Source of the DNA: JAJDTQ01 sp963422385
GTDB lineage: Bacteria > Desulfobacterota > Binatia > UBA9968 > JAJDTQ01
Assembly: GCA_963422385.1 (NCBI GenBank)
Contig: OY729432.1
Location: 2,418,001-2,482,000, forward strand
Reading direction: 5' to 3'
DNA: 64,000 nucleotides
Shown here: positions 17,681 through 25,893 of the stretch, one piece after another
Layout: each line of letters begins with the position of its first letter
Numbering within the stretch: the stretch's first letter is position 1
Translations under genes and position numbers: made by a program
Notes under the pieces: model-generated
Told to the model about the DNA's origin: nothing
Database searches by the model: none
What the model saw: the letters and a program-made list of their open reading frames with translations, nothing else

Positions 17681-18064
17681 CTACGAGCCTTTCGGCTCTT
17701 CCTTGGAGATCAAGGGCTTGAACTCGATGCCGCATTTCTTTCGTATGGAGACAGCCTCAATCGCATCCCTTTCACCCTTTAATCGGGCATATTCCTGCGC
17801 CTCGGGACCGTCGCCGCCCTCGAGAAAGAGTAGCGTCGGCCAGAAGAGGACCAAGCCGATGCCCATCTGCGCCGCGTCGGCATCCGCCGTCGATTTCAAT
17901 TGGGCATGAAGCATGTGAACTCGCCGGCCGATCCGGTGGGATTCAGCGACAAGCTGGTCGCAATCATAGTCTTTGTATAGCAAAGGAGACACATCCAGCG
18001 CCGAAATTTTATTCGGTTGGCTCGCACAGCCTGTTAGCGTCAATGCGCCGATAAGCGCGAGCAT
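17681..18064 (-). CDS. Small putative lipoprotein
   Basis: 127 residues. The N-terminus MLALIGALTLTGCASQ carries a lipobox (LTGC), so the mature protein should be lipid-anchored at Cys13. The n-region has no positive charge from this ATG, so the true start may lie slightly upstream. A second hydrophobic stretch (GLVLFWPTLLFL, about 69-80) precedes ALKGERDAIE-like helical sequence. It lies inside the inverted-repeat-bounded segment and could be cargo or a gene captured by chance. No function assigned. Confidence 0.65.
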   Translation of the reverse strand: MLALIGALTLTGCASQPNKISALDVSPLLYKDYDCDQLVAESHRIGRRVHMLHAQLKSTADADAAQMGIGLVLFWPTLLFLEGGDGPEAQEYARLKGERDAIEAVSIRKKCGIEFKPLISKEEPKGS

Positions 18065-18185
18065 GCCGGCAGTAACATTGCACAGTTTAGTGACGCCTTT
18101 CCGTTCTCGTTACCGTCTTCTGAAGGCTCTTGTATTCGGCGGAAGGCCCGACACGGGGACCTCCGTTCGATGCGTTCGGGGTGCA

Positions 18186-18290
18186 ATGTACCGAACTCTG
18201 CGTGTGATCCCGGCCATGGAAGCGGGACTCACCGACATGAAACACAACATGAATTGGATCCTCGGCTTGATCGACGAAGCCTCAAACTGA
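18186..18290 (+). pseudogene. Transposase C-terminal remnant
   Basis: The frame MYRTLRVIPAMEAGLTD followed by WILGLIDEASN resembles the C-terminal end of DDE transposases (typically RTLRVTPAMEAGLTDxxW, then a helix rich in L and I). Its stop codon lies inside the right terminal inverted repeat. Everything upstream of it is missing. Confidence 0.45.
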
Positions 18291-18322
18291 GACACTATCC
18301 AAGGGTAAGTGGTTTGGCAACA

Positions 18323-18955
18323 TCACATGTAGGTTTCCTCGGGATTGATCGCAGGTGTCGGCGACCCGGTCCACGTGGACCGGTAGCGCGCGCTCTTGCG
18401 GACGTTGGCTACCAGGGCGGGCCGGAAGCACGCGAGGCAGATGCCGCCTTGGCGGCGCACGATGGGATAGATGGTGCCGGGTGACCCCTGTCGGAGAAGG
18501 GCCTCGGCGAGCAACTGAGGCTCGATGTAGCTGTGCGGGTCCAGACAGCTTTCGAAGGTCGGATTTCCCCGGACGTCGTGAAACGCTCCGCCGAAATCCG
18601 CGAGATAGTCGTCGTAGGTGACGCTCTCCTCGGTCCAGTCAATCTCGACGAGCTCGATCCATTTGTGCTAGGCGACCTCGGCTTGTGATGTTGACAAGTC
18701 GAACGCGGCGTACCATGCACCGCGGTCCGGGCCGTTGAAACGGCTTCCGAGGGGATGGGGGTGAGAGAAGGCGCCGTTGGAGATACTGCTGAGCAGCCGA
18801 CGGGCATCGTCGTCGCGGATTTTCCAGCAGGACATGATATTGAAGAAGGCGCGCACGGCGTCCGAGTTGAGCCGTTCACGCTCGGTGCGATTGGATAAAT
18901 CCACCACTTGGACGACTTCGTGGCGCGTCTCGGGATATGCGGAGGTGGCTGTCAT
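18323..18955 (-). pseudogene. Fused remnant of Xre/MbcA-type antitoxin and RES-domain toxin
   Basis: One frame of 211 codons. Residues 1-63 match an MbcA/ParS-type antitoxin (LNSDAVRAFFNIMSCWKIRD, then DDARRLLSSISNGAF). They run directly into the middle of a RES toxin (GSRFNGPDRGAWYAAFD, then AEVA). A TAG at 18670-18668 interrupts at the place where RES proteins usually have an aromatic residue before HK; the frame then continues through EIDWTEESVTYDDY to a TGA at 18323. An internal deletion has therefore joined antitoxin to toxin, and a nonsense codon has also arisen. Intact RES toxins degrade NAD+ and are blocked by the Xre/MbcA partner. This locus should be inactive. Confidence 0.72.
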
Positions 18956-18977
18956 GGCTTCCTCTATTTACAGACCT

Positions 18978-19005
18978 ATTATAATCCAATAATGGAGAAT
19001 TACAA
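18978..19005 (-). promoter_or_regulatory. Sigma-70-type promoter for the antitoxin remnant
   Basis: Reading the minus strand: TTGTAA, 16 bases, TATAAT, then about 20 bases to a GAGGAA ribosome site and the ATG at 18955. The spacer contains short AT-rich dyads that could have been an operator of the self-regulated toxin-antitoxin unit. Confidence 0.6.
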
Positions 19006-20127
19006 GGCTCGGAGCCTTTACGAAACTGCATGACCTTGCGGAGATATCCCGACAGGTGACCCGGAACGCGAGCCGGCTGGCCAAGACCGGACACTTGGCC
19101 GAATGCCTCCGGCAGTCCCGCCCTGACCCTGGCCGAGACCGATGCCTGCTTCGAGACCATGCGGCAGACCACGGGCCCGGGCTCGAGCCGGCGACGGGGC
19201 GAGCTCTTCGCCGCACTAATGGGGCGAGCGTCGGACGCCGAACGGGACTTTCTCCGGCGCCTCGTGCCCGGAGAGATGCGCCACGGCGCCCTGGAGGGGG
19301 TCATGATGGAGGCCGCGGCCAAGGCATCGGGGCTGGCGTCCCGCGCGGTGCGCAGGGCCTACTTTGTCACCGGGTCCCTGGGGCACGTGGCCGCCGTGGC
19401 CCTCAGTCATGGCGAAGCTGGTCTGGACGGCCTGCAACTCACACAGGGACGGCCCATCCTCCCGGCCCTGGCGCAACCCTGCGACGACATCGCCGAAGCA
19501 TTTCGCCAGCTCGGGGCCGCGGCCCTGGAGTACAAGATGGCCAGGGCGCGTGTCCAGGTCCACAAGGTAGGGTCGGAGGTGGCGGTGTTCACCGGTGGGC
19601 TCAGGGACGGGGCCGCGGCCCGGGACTTCTTCGCGGCCGCCGTCGCCGCGGGCCACGAGGGGGTCATGGCCAAGACTCTGGACGGCGTCTACGAGGCCGG
19701 CGAGCGCAGCCGCAACTGGCTCAAGGTCAAGCGCGTGCACACCCTGGATCCGGTCGTCCTCGCGGCCGAGTGGGGCCACGGCCGTCGCCGTGGCTGGCTG
19801 AGCAACCTTCACCTGGGCGTCCGGGATCCGGCCGACGGCTCGTTCGTCATGCTGGGCAAGACTTTCAAGGGCTTGACAGACGCGATGCTCATGGAGCAGA
19901 CGGAGTGGTTGCAGCGGCTGGAGACCGCCCGGGACCGGCACACCGTGTACGTGCGGCCGGAGGTGGTGGAGGTGGCCTTCAACGACCTTCAGGCGAGCCC
20001 GCAGTATCCCGCGGGTCTGGCCCTGCGATTCGCCCGCGTGAAGCGTTACCGTCCCGACAAGCGCGCGGAACAGGCGGACACCCTCGAGAGCGTGCGCGCG
20101 ATTTACGACGCGGCGAACGCCGAATAG
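18993..20127 (+). pseudogene. Decayed ATP-dependent DNA ligase (LigB-like)
   Basis: The start of a ligase is recognisable at LHDLAEISRQVTRNASRLAK, but after AECLRQ about 40 residues are missing and the frame changes. The main frame (from about 19120) continues LAETDACFETMRQ and FLRRLVPGEMRHGALEGVM. The nucleotidyl-transfer motif, normally EYKLDGARVQVH, is EYKMARARVQVH (Lys codon 19534-19536), so the KxDG motif is lost. After VFTGGLRD the sequence jumps to AAAVAAGHEGVMAKTLDG, deleting roughly 80-90 residues, including motif III. The C-terminal OB domain (GWLSNLHLGVRDPADG, GKTFKGLTD) is intact. A functional ligase is very unlikely. Confidence 0.82.
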
Positions 20128-20149
20128 GGTCCGTCGAGAAAGGATCGCG

Positions 20150-21295
20150 ATGAGCGATTTGGCAACCATGAGAACCGACGTGGTGGGGAGCCTGCTGCGG
20201 CCGGACCGGCTCAAGCAGGCGCGCCGCCGTTTCGAGGCCGGCGATGTGGATGCCGGCGGATTGCGGGAGGTGGAGGACGAGGAGATCCGCGCCGCAGTGG
20301 CCCTGCAAGAGAGCCTGGGACTGGGGGTGGTTAGCGACGGAGAGTTCCGCAGGATCAACTTCCAGGACAGCTTCGGCGCCTGCGTGGAAGGGTTTCGCTC
20401 GGGAGCGGCCCGCATCGAGATCCTGGAACGTCAATCCCGGGGTGGAAAGGCGTTACAACGCTGGGACGTTCAGCGTGACGTGGCCCCTGAGGTCCCTGTC
20501 TGGCACCGGCTGCCGGCGGTTGAGCGCCTGCGTCTGGCGCGGAACCTGCCGCTTGAGGAATACCGCTTTCTCGGCACCGTGACCGGCACACCGGCCAAGG
20601 TCGCGCTGGTGGGCCCGGACCGCATCAGCCAGCGGTTCGACTACGAGAACTCGCGCGACATCTATCCCACCGTCGAGGATTTTCTTGCCGACGTCGTAAC
20701 CATCGAGCAGACCATGGTGGCGAGCCTGGTGGAGGCCGGCTGCCGCTACATCCAGATCGACGCACCCGGCTACACGGCCTACGTTGACGAGCCGTCCTTG
20801 GAGGCCATGCGGCAGCGGGGCGAAGACCCGGACGCCAACCTGGATCGGTCCATCGCCGCGGACAACCGGCTCCTGGAAGCCTTCGGCGACGCCGTGTCGG
20901 GCATTCATCTCTGCCGGGGCAACCAGCGCAGCATGTGGCATCGGGAGGGCTCCTACGACGCGGTGGCGGAACGGTTGTTCGCCGGTCTCAAGCACCGCCG
21001 GCTGCTGCTCGAGTACGACACGGAACGGGCCGGCGGGTTCGAGCCGCTACGGTTCGTCCCCAAGGGAACGGTGGTGGTGCTGGGACTCGTCAGCACCAAG
21101 GTGCCGGAGCTGGAGAGCGTGGACGACTTGAGACGGCGCATCGACGACGCGTCCCGCTTCCTGCCGCTGGAACAGTTGGCCATCAGCCCCCAGTGCGGCT
21201 TTTCCTCGGACGTGGTGGGCAATCTCGTGACCCCGGACGACCAGAAGCGGAAGCTCGAACGGGTGGCGGAGACGGCGCGGCGGGTGTGGGGGTAG
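20150..21295 (+). CDS. Cobalamin-independent methionine synthase (MetE C-terminal)-like protein
   Basis: 381 residues; AAAGGA lies 5 bases before the ATG. It begins MRTDVVGSLLRPDRLKQARR, a hallmark of stand-alone MetE-like proteins. It has VSDGEFRRINF near residue 65, YIQIDAPGYT near 205, the zinc-ligand segment HLCRGNQRS, and the C-terminal ISPQCGFSSD with the last zinc Cys. It lacks the N-terminal MetE domain. Such short proteins transfer alkyl groups between a thiol and another donor; some are epoxyalkane:coenzyme M transferases. No methionine riboswitch is seen upstream. It follows a ligase pseudogene by 22 bases. Confidence 0.82.
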   Translation: MSDLATMRTDVVGSLLRPDRLKQARRRFEAGDVDAGGLREVEDEEIRAAVALQESLGLGVVSDGEFRRINFQDSFGACVEGFRSGAARIEILERQSRGGKALQRWDVQRDVAPEVPVWHRLPAVERLRLARNLPLEEYRFLGTVTGTPAKVALVGPDRISQRFDYENSRDIYPTVEDFLADVVTIEQTMVASLVEAGCRYIQIDAPGYTAYVDEPSLEAMRQRGEDPDANLDRSIAADNRLLEAFGDAVSGIHLCRGNQRSMWHREGSYDAVAERLFAGLKHRRLLLEYDTERAGGFEPLRFVPKGTVVVLGLVSTKVPELESVDDLRRRIDDASRFLPLEQLAISPQCGFSSDVVGNLVTPDDQKRKLERVAETARRVWG

Positions 21296-21308
21296 GGGGA
21301 ACGGACCC

Positions 21309-21941
21309 ATGAGCGTTTCGACCGCCTTTCTGAGCTTTTTCGGCGGCCGCGTGGTCATCAAGGTGGGGGACATCACGCAGGAGGCGGTGGACGTGGTGGT
21401 GAACGCTGCCAACGGCACGCTCCTGGGTGGCGGCGGCGTGGATGGGGCGATCCACCGGGCCGGCGGTCCGGCCATCCTGGAGGAGTGCAGGAACCTCCGG
21501 ATTACGCGCTACCCGGACGGCCTTCCCACCGGCGGCGCGGTGTTGACCACGGCGGGAAGGATGTCCGCGTGCCACGTGGTCCACACCGTGGGTCCGGTGT
21601 ACGGCAGCGGCGGCCCGGACAAGGCGGAGAAGCTGGCCCGGTGCTACCGCAACTCCTTGAGAATCGCCGCTGACGAAGGGCTGGCCACGGTGGCCTTTCC
21701 GGCCATCTCCACCGGTATCTACGGCTATCCCATGGATGAGGCGGCCGCAGTGTCGTCACGGGTCATCGAGGATGCCCTCCGTTCCGACGCCTCCATCCGG
21801 GAAGTCCGGCTGGTTTTTTTTCTGGCTCGTGATGCGGACGTGTTCCTGCGCCACCAGGTATTCGACACGGACACCGCCCTGGTGACCACTGGATTGACGG
21901 AGACCCGGCAACATGAAGATCAGCGCCATCAAGACCCGTAG
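21309..21941 (+). CDS. Macro domain protein (O-acetyl-ADP-ribose deacetylase-like)
   Basis: 210 residues. The MacroD-type signature is complete: KVGDITQEAVDVVVNAAN, LLGGGGVDGAIHRAGG, CPTG-position variant GLPTGGAVLTTAG, and FPAISTGIYGYPMDEAA. These enzymes bind ADP-ribose and remove it from acetyl esters or proteins. The 30-residue tail after residue 180 is polar and probably not part of the fold. GGGGGAAC precedes the ATG. Its 3' end overlaps the next gene by 29 bases. Confidence 0.92.
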   Translation: MSVSTAFLSFFGGRVVIKVGDITQEAVDVVVNAANGTLLGGGGVDGAIHRAGGPAILEECRNLRITRYPDGLPTGGAVLTTAGRMSACHVVHTVGPVYGSGGPDKAEKLARCYRNSLRIAADEGLATVAFPAISTGIYGYPMDEAAAVSSRVIEDALRSDASIREVRLVFFLARDADVFLRHQVFDTDTALVTTGLTETRQHEDQRHQDP

Positions 21942-23040
21942 GCTCTCGAACATTCCCCTGGATCTGCCGTTCCATGAGCGGCGGCTCAACGGCTCCGTGG
22001 ACCTGTTGTGGGTGGAGACCGACGAGGGCATCACCGGCGTTGCCGAGTTGGGGCACGGTCCGGCGACGGCCATCCTGCGGTTCATCGAGGCCGACCTCGC
22101 GCCCTTTCTGCTGGGCCGGGACCCTCTGGAGAACGAGCGCCTCATGCACGAGATGCGCTGGCGCTTCAACCCGCGGGCCGAGCCCGGGGTGTGGAACGCC
22201 GCGGTAAGCGCCATCGACGTGGCGCTGTGGGACATCAAGGGCAAGCTCCATGGCCTGCCGGTGTGGCGTTTGCTGGGAGGGGCGCAGAAGGCCGTCCCTT
22301 GCTACTTCACCTTCGGCGTCAGGAGCTACGGCCGCGGGGCCTTGGTGGAAGCGGCGCGGCATTGGGTGGACCGCGGCCACAAGCGCCTCAAGCTGATGGT
22401 CGGACGGGTCAACATCCACGGCGAGATCGATATGCGCGGCGCCAGCGGCGCTCACCGCGAGGACGATCCGGTGGAGGACGAGCGCCGGATCCGGGCCGTC
22501 CGGGAAGCCGTGGGCGACGACGTGGAGCTCATGGTGGACGCCGCCTGCCTGCTGCGCTACGATGCGGCGCTCCGCTGGTGCAAGCGTCTGGAGCCTTACA
22601 ACCTCATGTGGTTCGAGGAGCCGATCCTGCGCAACGACCCGGCCCGGTTGGCGGCCTTGCGGCGTCACACGTCCATCCCCATCGCGGCCGGGCAATGGGA
22701 GGACTTCTACGGGCTGGCGGGGCTCGCGCGGGCCGAGGCCGTGGACTTCATCAATATCCAGGTGGGTTCCGTGGGCGGCTTCACCATGGGCATGAAGGCG
22801 GCGGCGGTGGCGCAGGCCTTCGACCTGCCCATCGGCAACGGCGCCTACTACGACATGAACCTGCACGCGGCCGTGCCCAACGGCTGGCGCACCGAGTTCC
22901 ATGTCAACGATTGGCACATGGCCAAGGCCATCTACAAGGACCCGCCCGAGCCCGAGGACGGCTGGGTGACGCTGCCGGAAACTCCCGGACACGGGATGGT
23001 CCTGAACGCCGACGCGGTACGGGAATACGCGGCGGACTGA
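21913..23040 (+). CDS. Mandelate racemase/muconate lactonizing enzyme family protein
   Basis: 375 residues of the enolase superfamily. An N-terminal capping domain (1-125) is followed by the barrel with the KxK-like RLKLMVGR segment near 158, metal ligands in LMVDAAC (Asp), MWFEEPI (Glu) and IAAGQWE (Glu), and a NGAYYDMNLH segment at the end of the barrel. Members abstract a proton alpha to a carboxylate, racemising or dehydrating sugar acids and related compounds. It starts inside the macro-domain gene, so translation is probably coupled. Substrate unknown. Confidence 0.88.
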   Translation: MKISAIKTRRLSNIPLDLPFHERRLNGSVDLLWVETDEGITGVAELGHGPATAILRFIEADLAPFLLGRDPLENERLMHEMRWRFNPRAEPGVWNAAVSAIDVALWDIKGKLHGLPVWRLLGGAQKAVPCYFTFGVRSYGRGALVEAARHWVDRGHKRLKLMVGRVNIHGEIDMRGASGAHREDDPVEDERRIRAVREAVGDDVELMVDAACLLRYDAALRWCKRLEPYNLMWFEEPILRNDPARLAALRRHTSIPIAAGQWEDFYGLAGLARAEAVDFINIQVGSVGGFTMGMKAAAVAQAFDLPIGNGAYYDMNLHAAVPNGWRTEFHVNDWHMAKAIYKDPPEPEDGWVTLPETPGHGMVLNADAVREYAAD

Positions 23041-23080
23041 AGGGCCGGTGCCTTTCCCGGACGCGGGACGGGTAGCGAGA

Positions 23081-23107
23081 CAGGGGCGGGTTTGAAACCC
23101 GCCCCTG
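23081..23107. repeat. Palindromic intergenic repeat (copy 2, perfect)
   Basis: CAGGGGCGGGTTT followed by G and AAACCCGCCCCTG: a 27-base perfect palindrome about the central base. It lies in the 98-base gap between the enolase-family gene and the deleted SDR gene. Confidence 0.9.
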
Positions 23108-23138
23108 CACGTTCCGTGGGGACGCGGGGGAATGACCG

Positions 23139-23453
23139 ATGCGGCAACTCGAAGGCAAGGTGGCCCTGGTGACGGGATTCGGCTCGGGCCTGGGACGCGC
23201 TATCGCGGTGTGCTTCGCACGGGAGGGCTGCGCGGTGGCGGGGACCTCCACCACAGCCGGCAAGGGCGACGAGACCCTCGGGCTTATTCGCGCCGGGGGC
23301 GGCGGCGCCATGTTCAAGGCCGCGGACGTGAGGCGGTTTGGTGAGATGGAGGACGTGGTCCGGGCGGCCCTTTGTTCGGCGTCGGACGCGGCCTCCCACG
23401 TGACCGCCGCCATCCTGCCCGTGGACGGCGGCATGCGGCTCACCGGGGCGTGA
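23139..23453 (+). pseudogene. Short-chain dehydrogenase with a large internal in-frame deletion
   Basis: 104 residues against about 250 for the family. The N-terminal Rossmann part is normal (LVTGFGSGLGRAIAVCF, the NAD(P)-binding glycine motif). After GEMEDVVRAAL at about residue 78 the frame jumps to SDAASHVTAAILPVDGGM, which is the extreme C-terminus. The NNAG motif, the catalytic Ser and the YxxxK motif are all gone, so it cannot be an active dehydrogenase. The deletion kept the frame, so it may still be translated. Confidence 0.85.
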
Positions 23454-23538
23454 ATCCGGGGCCGAAAACCCGTTCGACGGCCGTTTTCGAGATCGAATTC
23501 CGCCCGAAATGTCAAGCGGAACGGCCGCCGACCATGGG

Positions 23539-23567
23539 TTGACCCCTCATCGGGGATGTTCTAAGAG
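23539..23567 (+). promoter_or_regulatory. Probable sigma-70 promoter of citrate synthase
   Basis: TTGACC at 23539-23544, a 17-base spacer, then TAAGAG at 23562-23567. The start ATG of gltA is 37 bases further on. The -35 box is good, the -10 box weak. Confidence 0.5.
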
Positions 23568-23603
23568 TGCTACTTCCAAAACGCGCAGGGAGAGGAATCA
23601 GGT

Positions 23604-24899
23604 ATGACGGCAGACACTTTGACCGTTACGGACAACCGTACGGGGAGCTCTTACGAGATCCCCATCGAGAATGGCGCCATCAATGCTTTTCACCTTCGGC
23701 AGATCAAGACGTCGGAGGGCGATTTCGGCCTCATGAGCTATGACCCGGGCTTTCTGAACACGGCATCATGCCACAGCCGCATCACCTTCATCGACGGCGA
23801 CGTGGGCATTCTGCGCTACCGTGGCTACCCCATCGAGCAACTGGCGGAGGAAAGCACCTACCTGGAGACCACCTATTTGATCTTCCACGGCGAGCTGCCC
23901 ACGGCCCCGGAGCTGGAAGACTGGACCTGGAACGTCGTTCACCACACGCTGCTCCACGAGAACATCAAGAAGTTCATCGACGGTTTCAAGTATGACGCCC
24001 ATCCCATGGGTATGCTGGTGAGCTCCATCGCGGCGCTGTCAACCTTCTATCCCGACGCCAAGAAGATGTTCGACCCGGAATCCCGGCGCGCGCAGATCTT
24101 TCGCCTGATGGGCAAGATTCCCACCCTGGCGGCCTTCGTCTACCGCCACAGCATGGGACTTCCCTACGCCTACCCGGACAACGACCTCAGCTACACCGGC
24201 AACTTCCTCAACATGCTGTTCAAGATGACCGAGATCAAGTACTCGCCGAACCCGGTGCTGGAGAAGGCATTGGACGTGCTTTTCATCCTGCACGCGGACC
24301 ACGAGCAGAACTGCAGCACCAACGCCATGCGCAGCGTGGGCAGTTCCCAGACCGATCCGTACTCGGCGCTGGCCGGTGCGGCCGCCGCGCTCTATGGCCC
24401 GCTGCACGGCGGCGCCAACGAGATGGTGCTGCGCATGCTGAGGGAGATCGGCTCCAAGGACAAGGTTCCGGGCTTCATCAAGCGGGTGAAAGCCGGCGAA
24501 GGGCGCCTCATGGGCTTCGGGCACCGGGTCTACAAGAACTACGACCCCCGGGCGAAGGTGATCAAGCGGGTGGCGGACGAGGTGTTCGAGGTCACCGGGC
24601 GCAACCCGTTGCTGGACATCGCCCTGGATCTCGAACGCATCGCCCTGGAGGACGAGTACTTCATCGACCGCAAGCTCTATCCCAACGTCGACTTCTACTC
24701 CGGGCTCATCTACCAGTCCATGGGATTGCCCGTAAGCATGTTTCCCGTGCTGTTCGCCATTGCCAGGACATCCGGCTGGCTCGCCCAGTGGGTGGAGATG
24801 CTGGTGGACCCCGAGCAGAAGCTCGCCCGCCCACGCCAGCTCTACCTCGGTTCGGATGTGCGCAACTACGTACCCATGGACCGCCGGCAGGCGGCATAG
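23604..24899 (+). CDS. gltA: Citrate synthase
   Basis: 431 residues, the hexameric bacterial (type II) size. It catalyses condensation of acetyl-CoA and oxaloacetate, the first step of the TCA cycle. Active-site segments are visible: LHADHEQNCSTNAMR, PLHGGANEMVLRML with the first catalytic His, and MGFGHRVYKNYDPRA with the second; the catalytic Asp is expected in the later IYQSMG-containing region. GGGAGAGG lies upstream of the ATG. It stands alone, with a likely promoter at 23539-23567. Confidence 0.96.
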   Translation: MTADTLTVTDNRTGSSYEIPIENGAINAFHLRQIKTSEGDFGLMSYDPGFLNTASCHSRITFIDGDVGILRYRGYPIEQLAEESTYLETTYLIFHGELPTAPELEDWTWNVVHHTLLHENIKKFIDGFKYDAHPMGMLVSSIAALSTFYPDAKKMFDPESRRAQIFRLMGKIPTLAAFVYRHSMGLPYAYPDNDLSYTGNFLNMLFKMTEIKYSPNPVLEKALDVLFILHADHEQNCSTNAMRSVGSSQTDPYSALAGAAAALYGPLHGGANEMVLRMLREIGSKDKVPGFIKRVKAGEGRLMGFGHRVYKNYDPRAKVIKRVADEVFEVTGRNPLLDIALDLERIALEDEYFIDRKLYPNVDFYSGLIYQSMGLPVSMFPVLFAIARTSGWLAQWVEMLVDPEQKLARPRQLYLGSDVRNYVPMDRRQAA

Positions 24900-25020
24900 G
24901 GGTCCGGAAGCCGGCACGCGCGCTGCCGTACCCGCCGGCAGCGGAATCCATTCCGTGTAAACGGCCGCCACGGATCGAGAACCCCCGAGCCCCGCCCCAA
25001 AGGCCGGTAGTGAATCCGCC

Positions 25021-25890
25021 ATGACCAACCACCGCGTGACCCTGGGTCTGATCCAGGCCAGGGCGGGCCTGGAGCCGGATCGCAACCTCGCCGCCACCGT
25101 ACGGCGTATCCGCGTCGCCGCCGAGGACGGCGCCCGCATCGTCTGCGTCCAGGAACTGTTCCGCTCCCGGTATTTCCCCCAGGCCGAGGACACGGCCGCC
25201 TTTTCCCTTGCGGAGCCCATTCCCGGGCCCACCACCGAGCGTTTCCGCCCTCTGGCCCGGGAGCTTGAGGTGGTGATCGTGGCCTCGGTGTTCGAGGCGC
25301 GTGCCCCCGGTGTCTATCACAATACCGCGGTGGTCATCGACGCGGACGGAGGGATCCTGGGCAAGTACCGCAAAATGCATATCCCGGATGATCCGGGCTT
25401 CTACGAGAAGTTTTACTTTGCCCCCGGCGACCTGGGGTTTCGCACGTTCCGGACCCGCCATGCTCATGTGGGTGTCCTGGTGTGCTGGGACCAGTGGTTT
25501 CCGGAAGCGGCGCGTCTGGCGACCCTCGGAGGCGCCGAGATCATCTTCTGCCCCACCGCCATCGGTTGGGGCGCTGGTGAGGCCCGGTCCGCGCGCCAAG
25601 CCCAGATCGAGGCCTGGGAGTTGGTGCAGCGGTCTCACGCGGTGACCAACGGGGTCTACGTGGCGGCCGTCAACCGGGTGGGCCGAGAGGAGAAGGTCAC
25701 CTTCTGGGGCAACTCCTTTGCCGCCGATCCCTCCGGCCGGGTGCTGGCCCGGGCCGGCAGGAACAAGCCCGAGACCCTGCTGGTGGACTGCGATCTCGGG
25801 GCCATCACGGAAGCCCGTCACAACTGGCCGTTTCTGAGGGACCGGCGCATCGACGCCTACGGCGGCCTCACCAGACAGTTGCTGGATTGA
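25021..25890 (+). CDS. aguB: N-carbamoylputrescine amidase
   Basis: 289 residues of the nitrilase superfamily with the catalytic triad E45 (CVQELFRSRYF), K118 (KYRKMHIPDDP) and C155 (VLVCWDQWFPE). It hydrolyses N-carbamoylputrescine to putrescine, CO2 and ammonia. The HIPDDPGFYEKFYFAPGD block is characteristic of AguB. The next gene, 3 bases downstream, encodes agmatine deiminase, whose product is the substrate of AguB, so the pair makes putrescine from agmatine in the cytoplasm. The pairing supports the assignment strongly. Confidence 0.95.
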   Translation: MTNHRVTLGLIQARAGLEPDRNLAATVRRIRVAAEDGARIVCVQELFRSRYFPQAEDTAAFSLAEPIPGPTTERFRPLARELEVVIVASVFEARAPGVYHNTAVVIDADGGILGKYRKMHIPDDPGFYEKFYFAPGDLGFRTFRTRHAHVGVLVCWDQWFPEAARLATLGGAEIIFCPTAIGWGAGEARSARQAQIEAWELVQRSHAVTNGVYVAAVNRVGREEKVTFWGNSFAADPSGRVLARAGRNKPETLLVDCDLGAITEARHNWPFLRDRRIDAYGGLTRQLLD

Positions 25891-25893
25891 TTC

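Larger units (their letters stand above)
17250..18297. mobile_element. Putative IS/MITE-like segment with perfect terminal inverted repeats
   Basis: TAGTGTCTCAGTTT at 17250-17263 is repeated as its exact complement AAACTGAGACACTA at 18284-18297, enclosing 1,048 bases. If the outer TA is a target duplication, the ends are GTGTCTCAGTTT flanked by TA on both sides, as for IS630/Tc1-mariner type insertion. Just inside the right end, a frame ends in the repeat itself and resembles a transposase C-terminus. No complete transposase is present, so the element is non-autonomous or degraded. It encloses a lipoprotein gene. Confidence 0.6.

Noticed and set aside
17504..17782. A 92-codon plus-strand frame
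   Set aside because: It runs through a perfect hairpin and overlaps the lipoprotein gene's end; no ribosome site or domain.
8732..18955. Genome-wide recoding of TAG as tyrosine or pyrrolysine
   Set aside because: Many intact genes here (SPFH, ThDP enzyme, gltA, dnaB, the intact SDR) end in TAG at the expected length, so TAG is a normal stop; the two odd cases are better explained as nonsense mutations.
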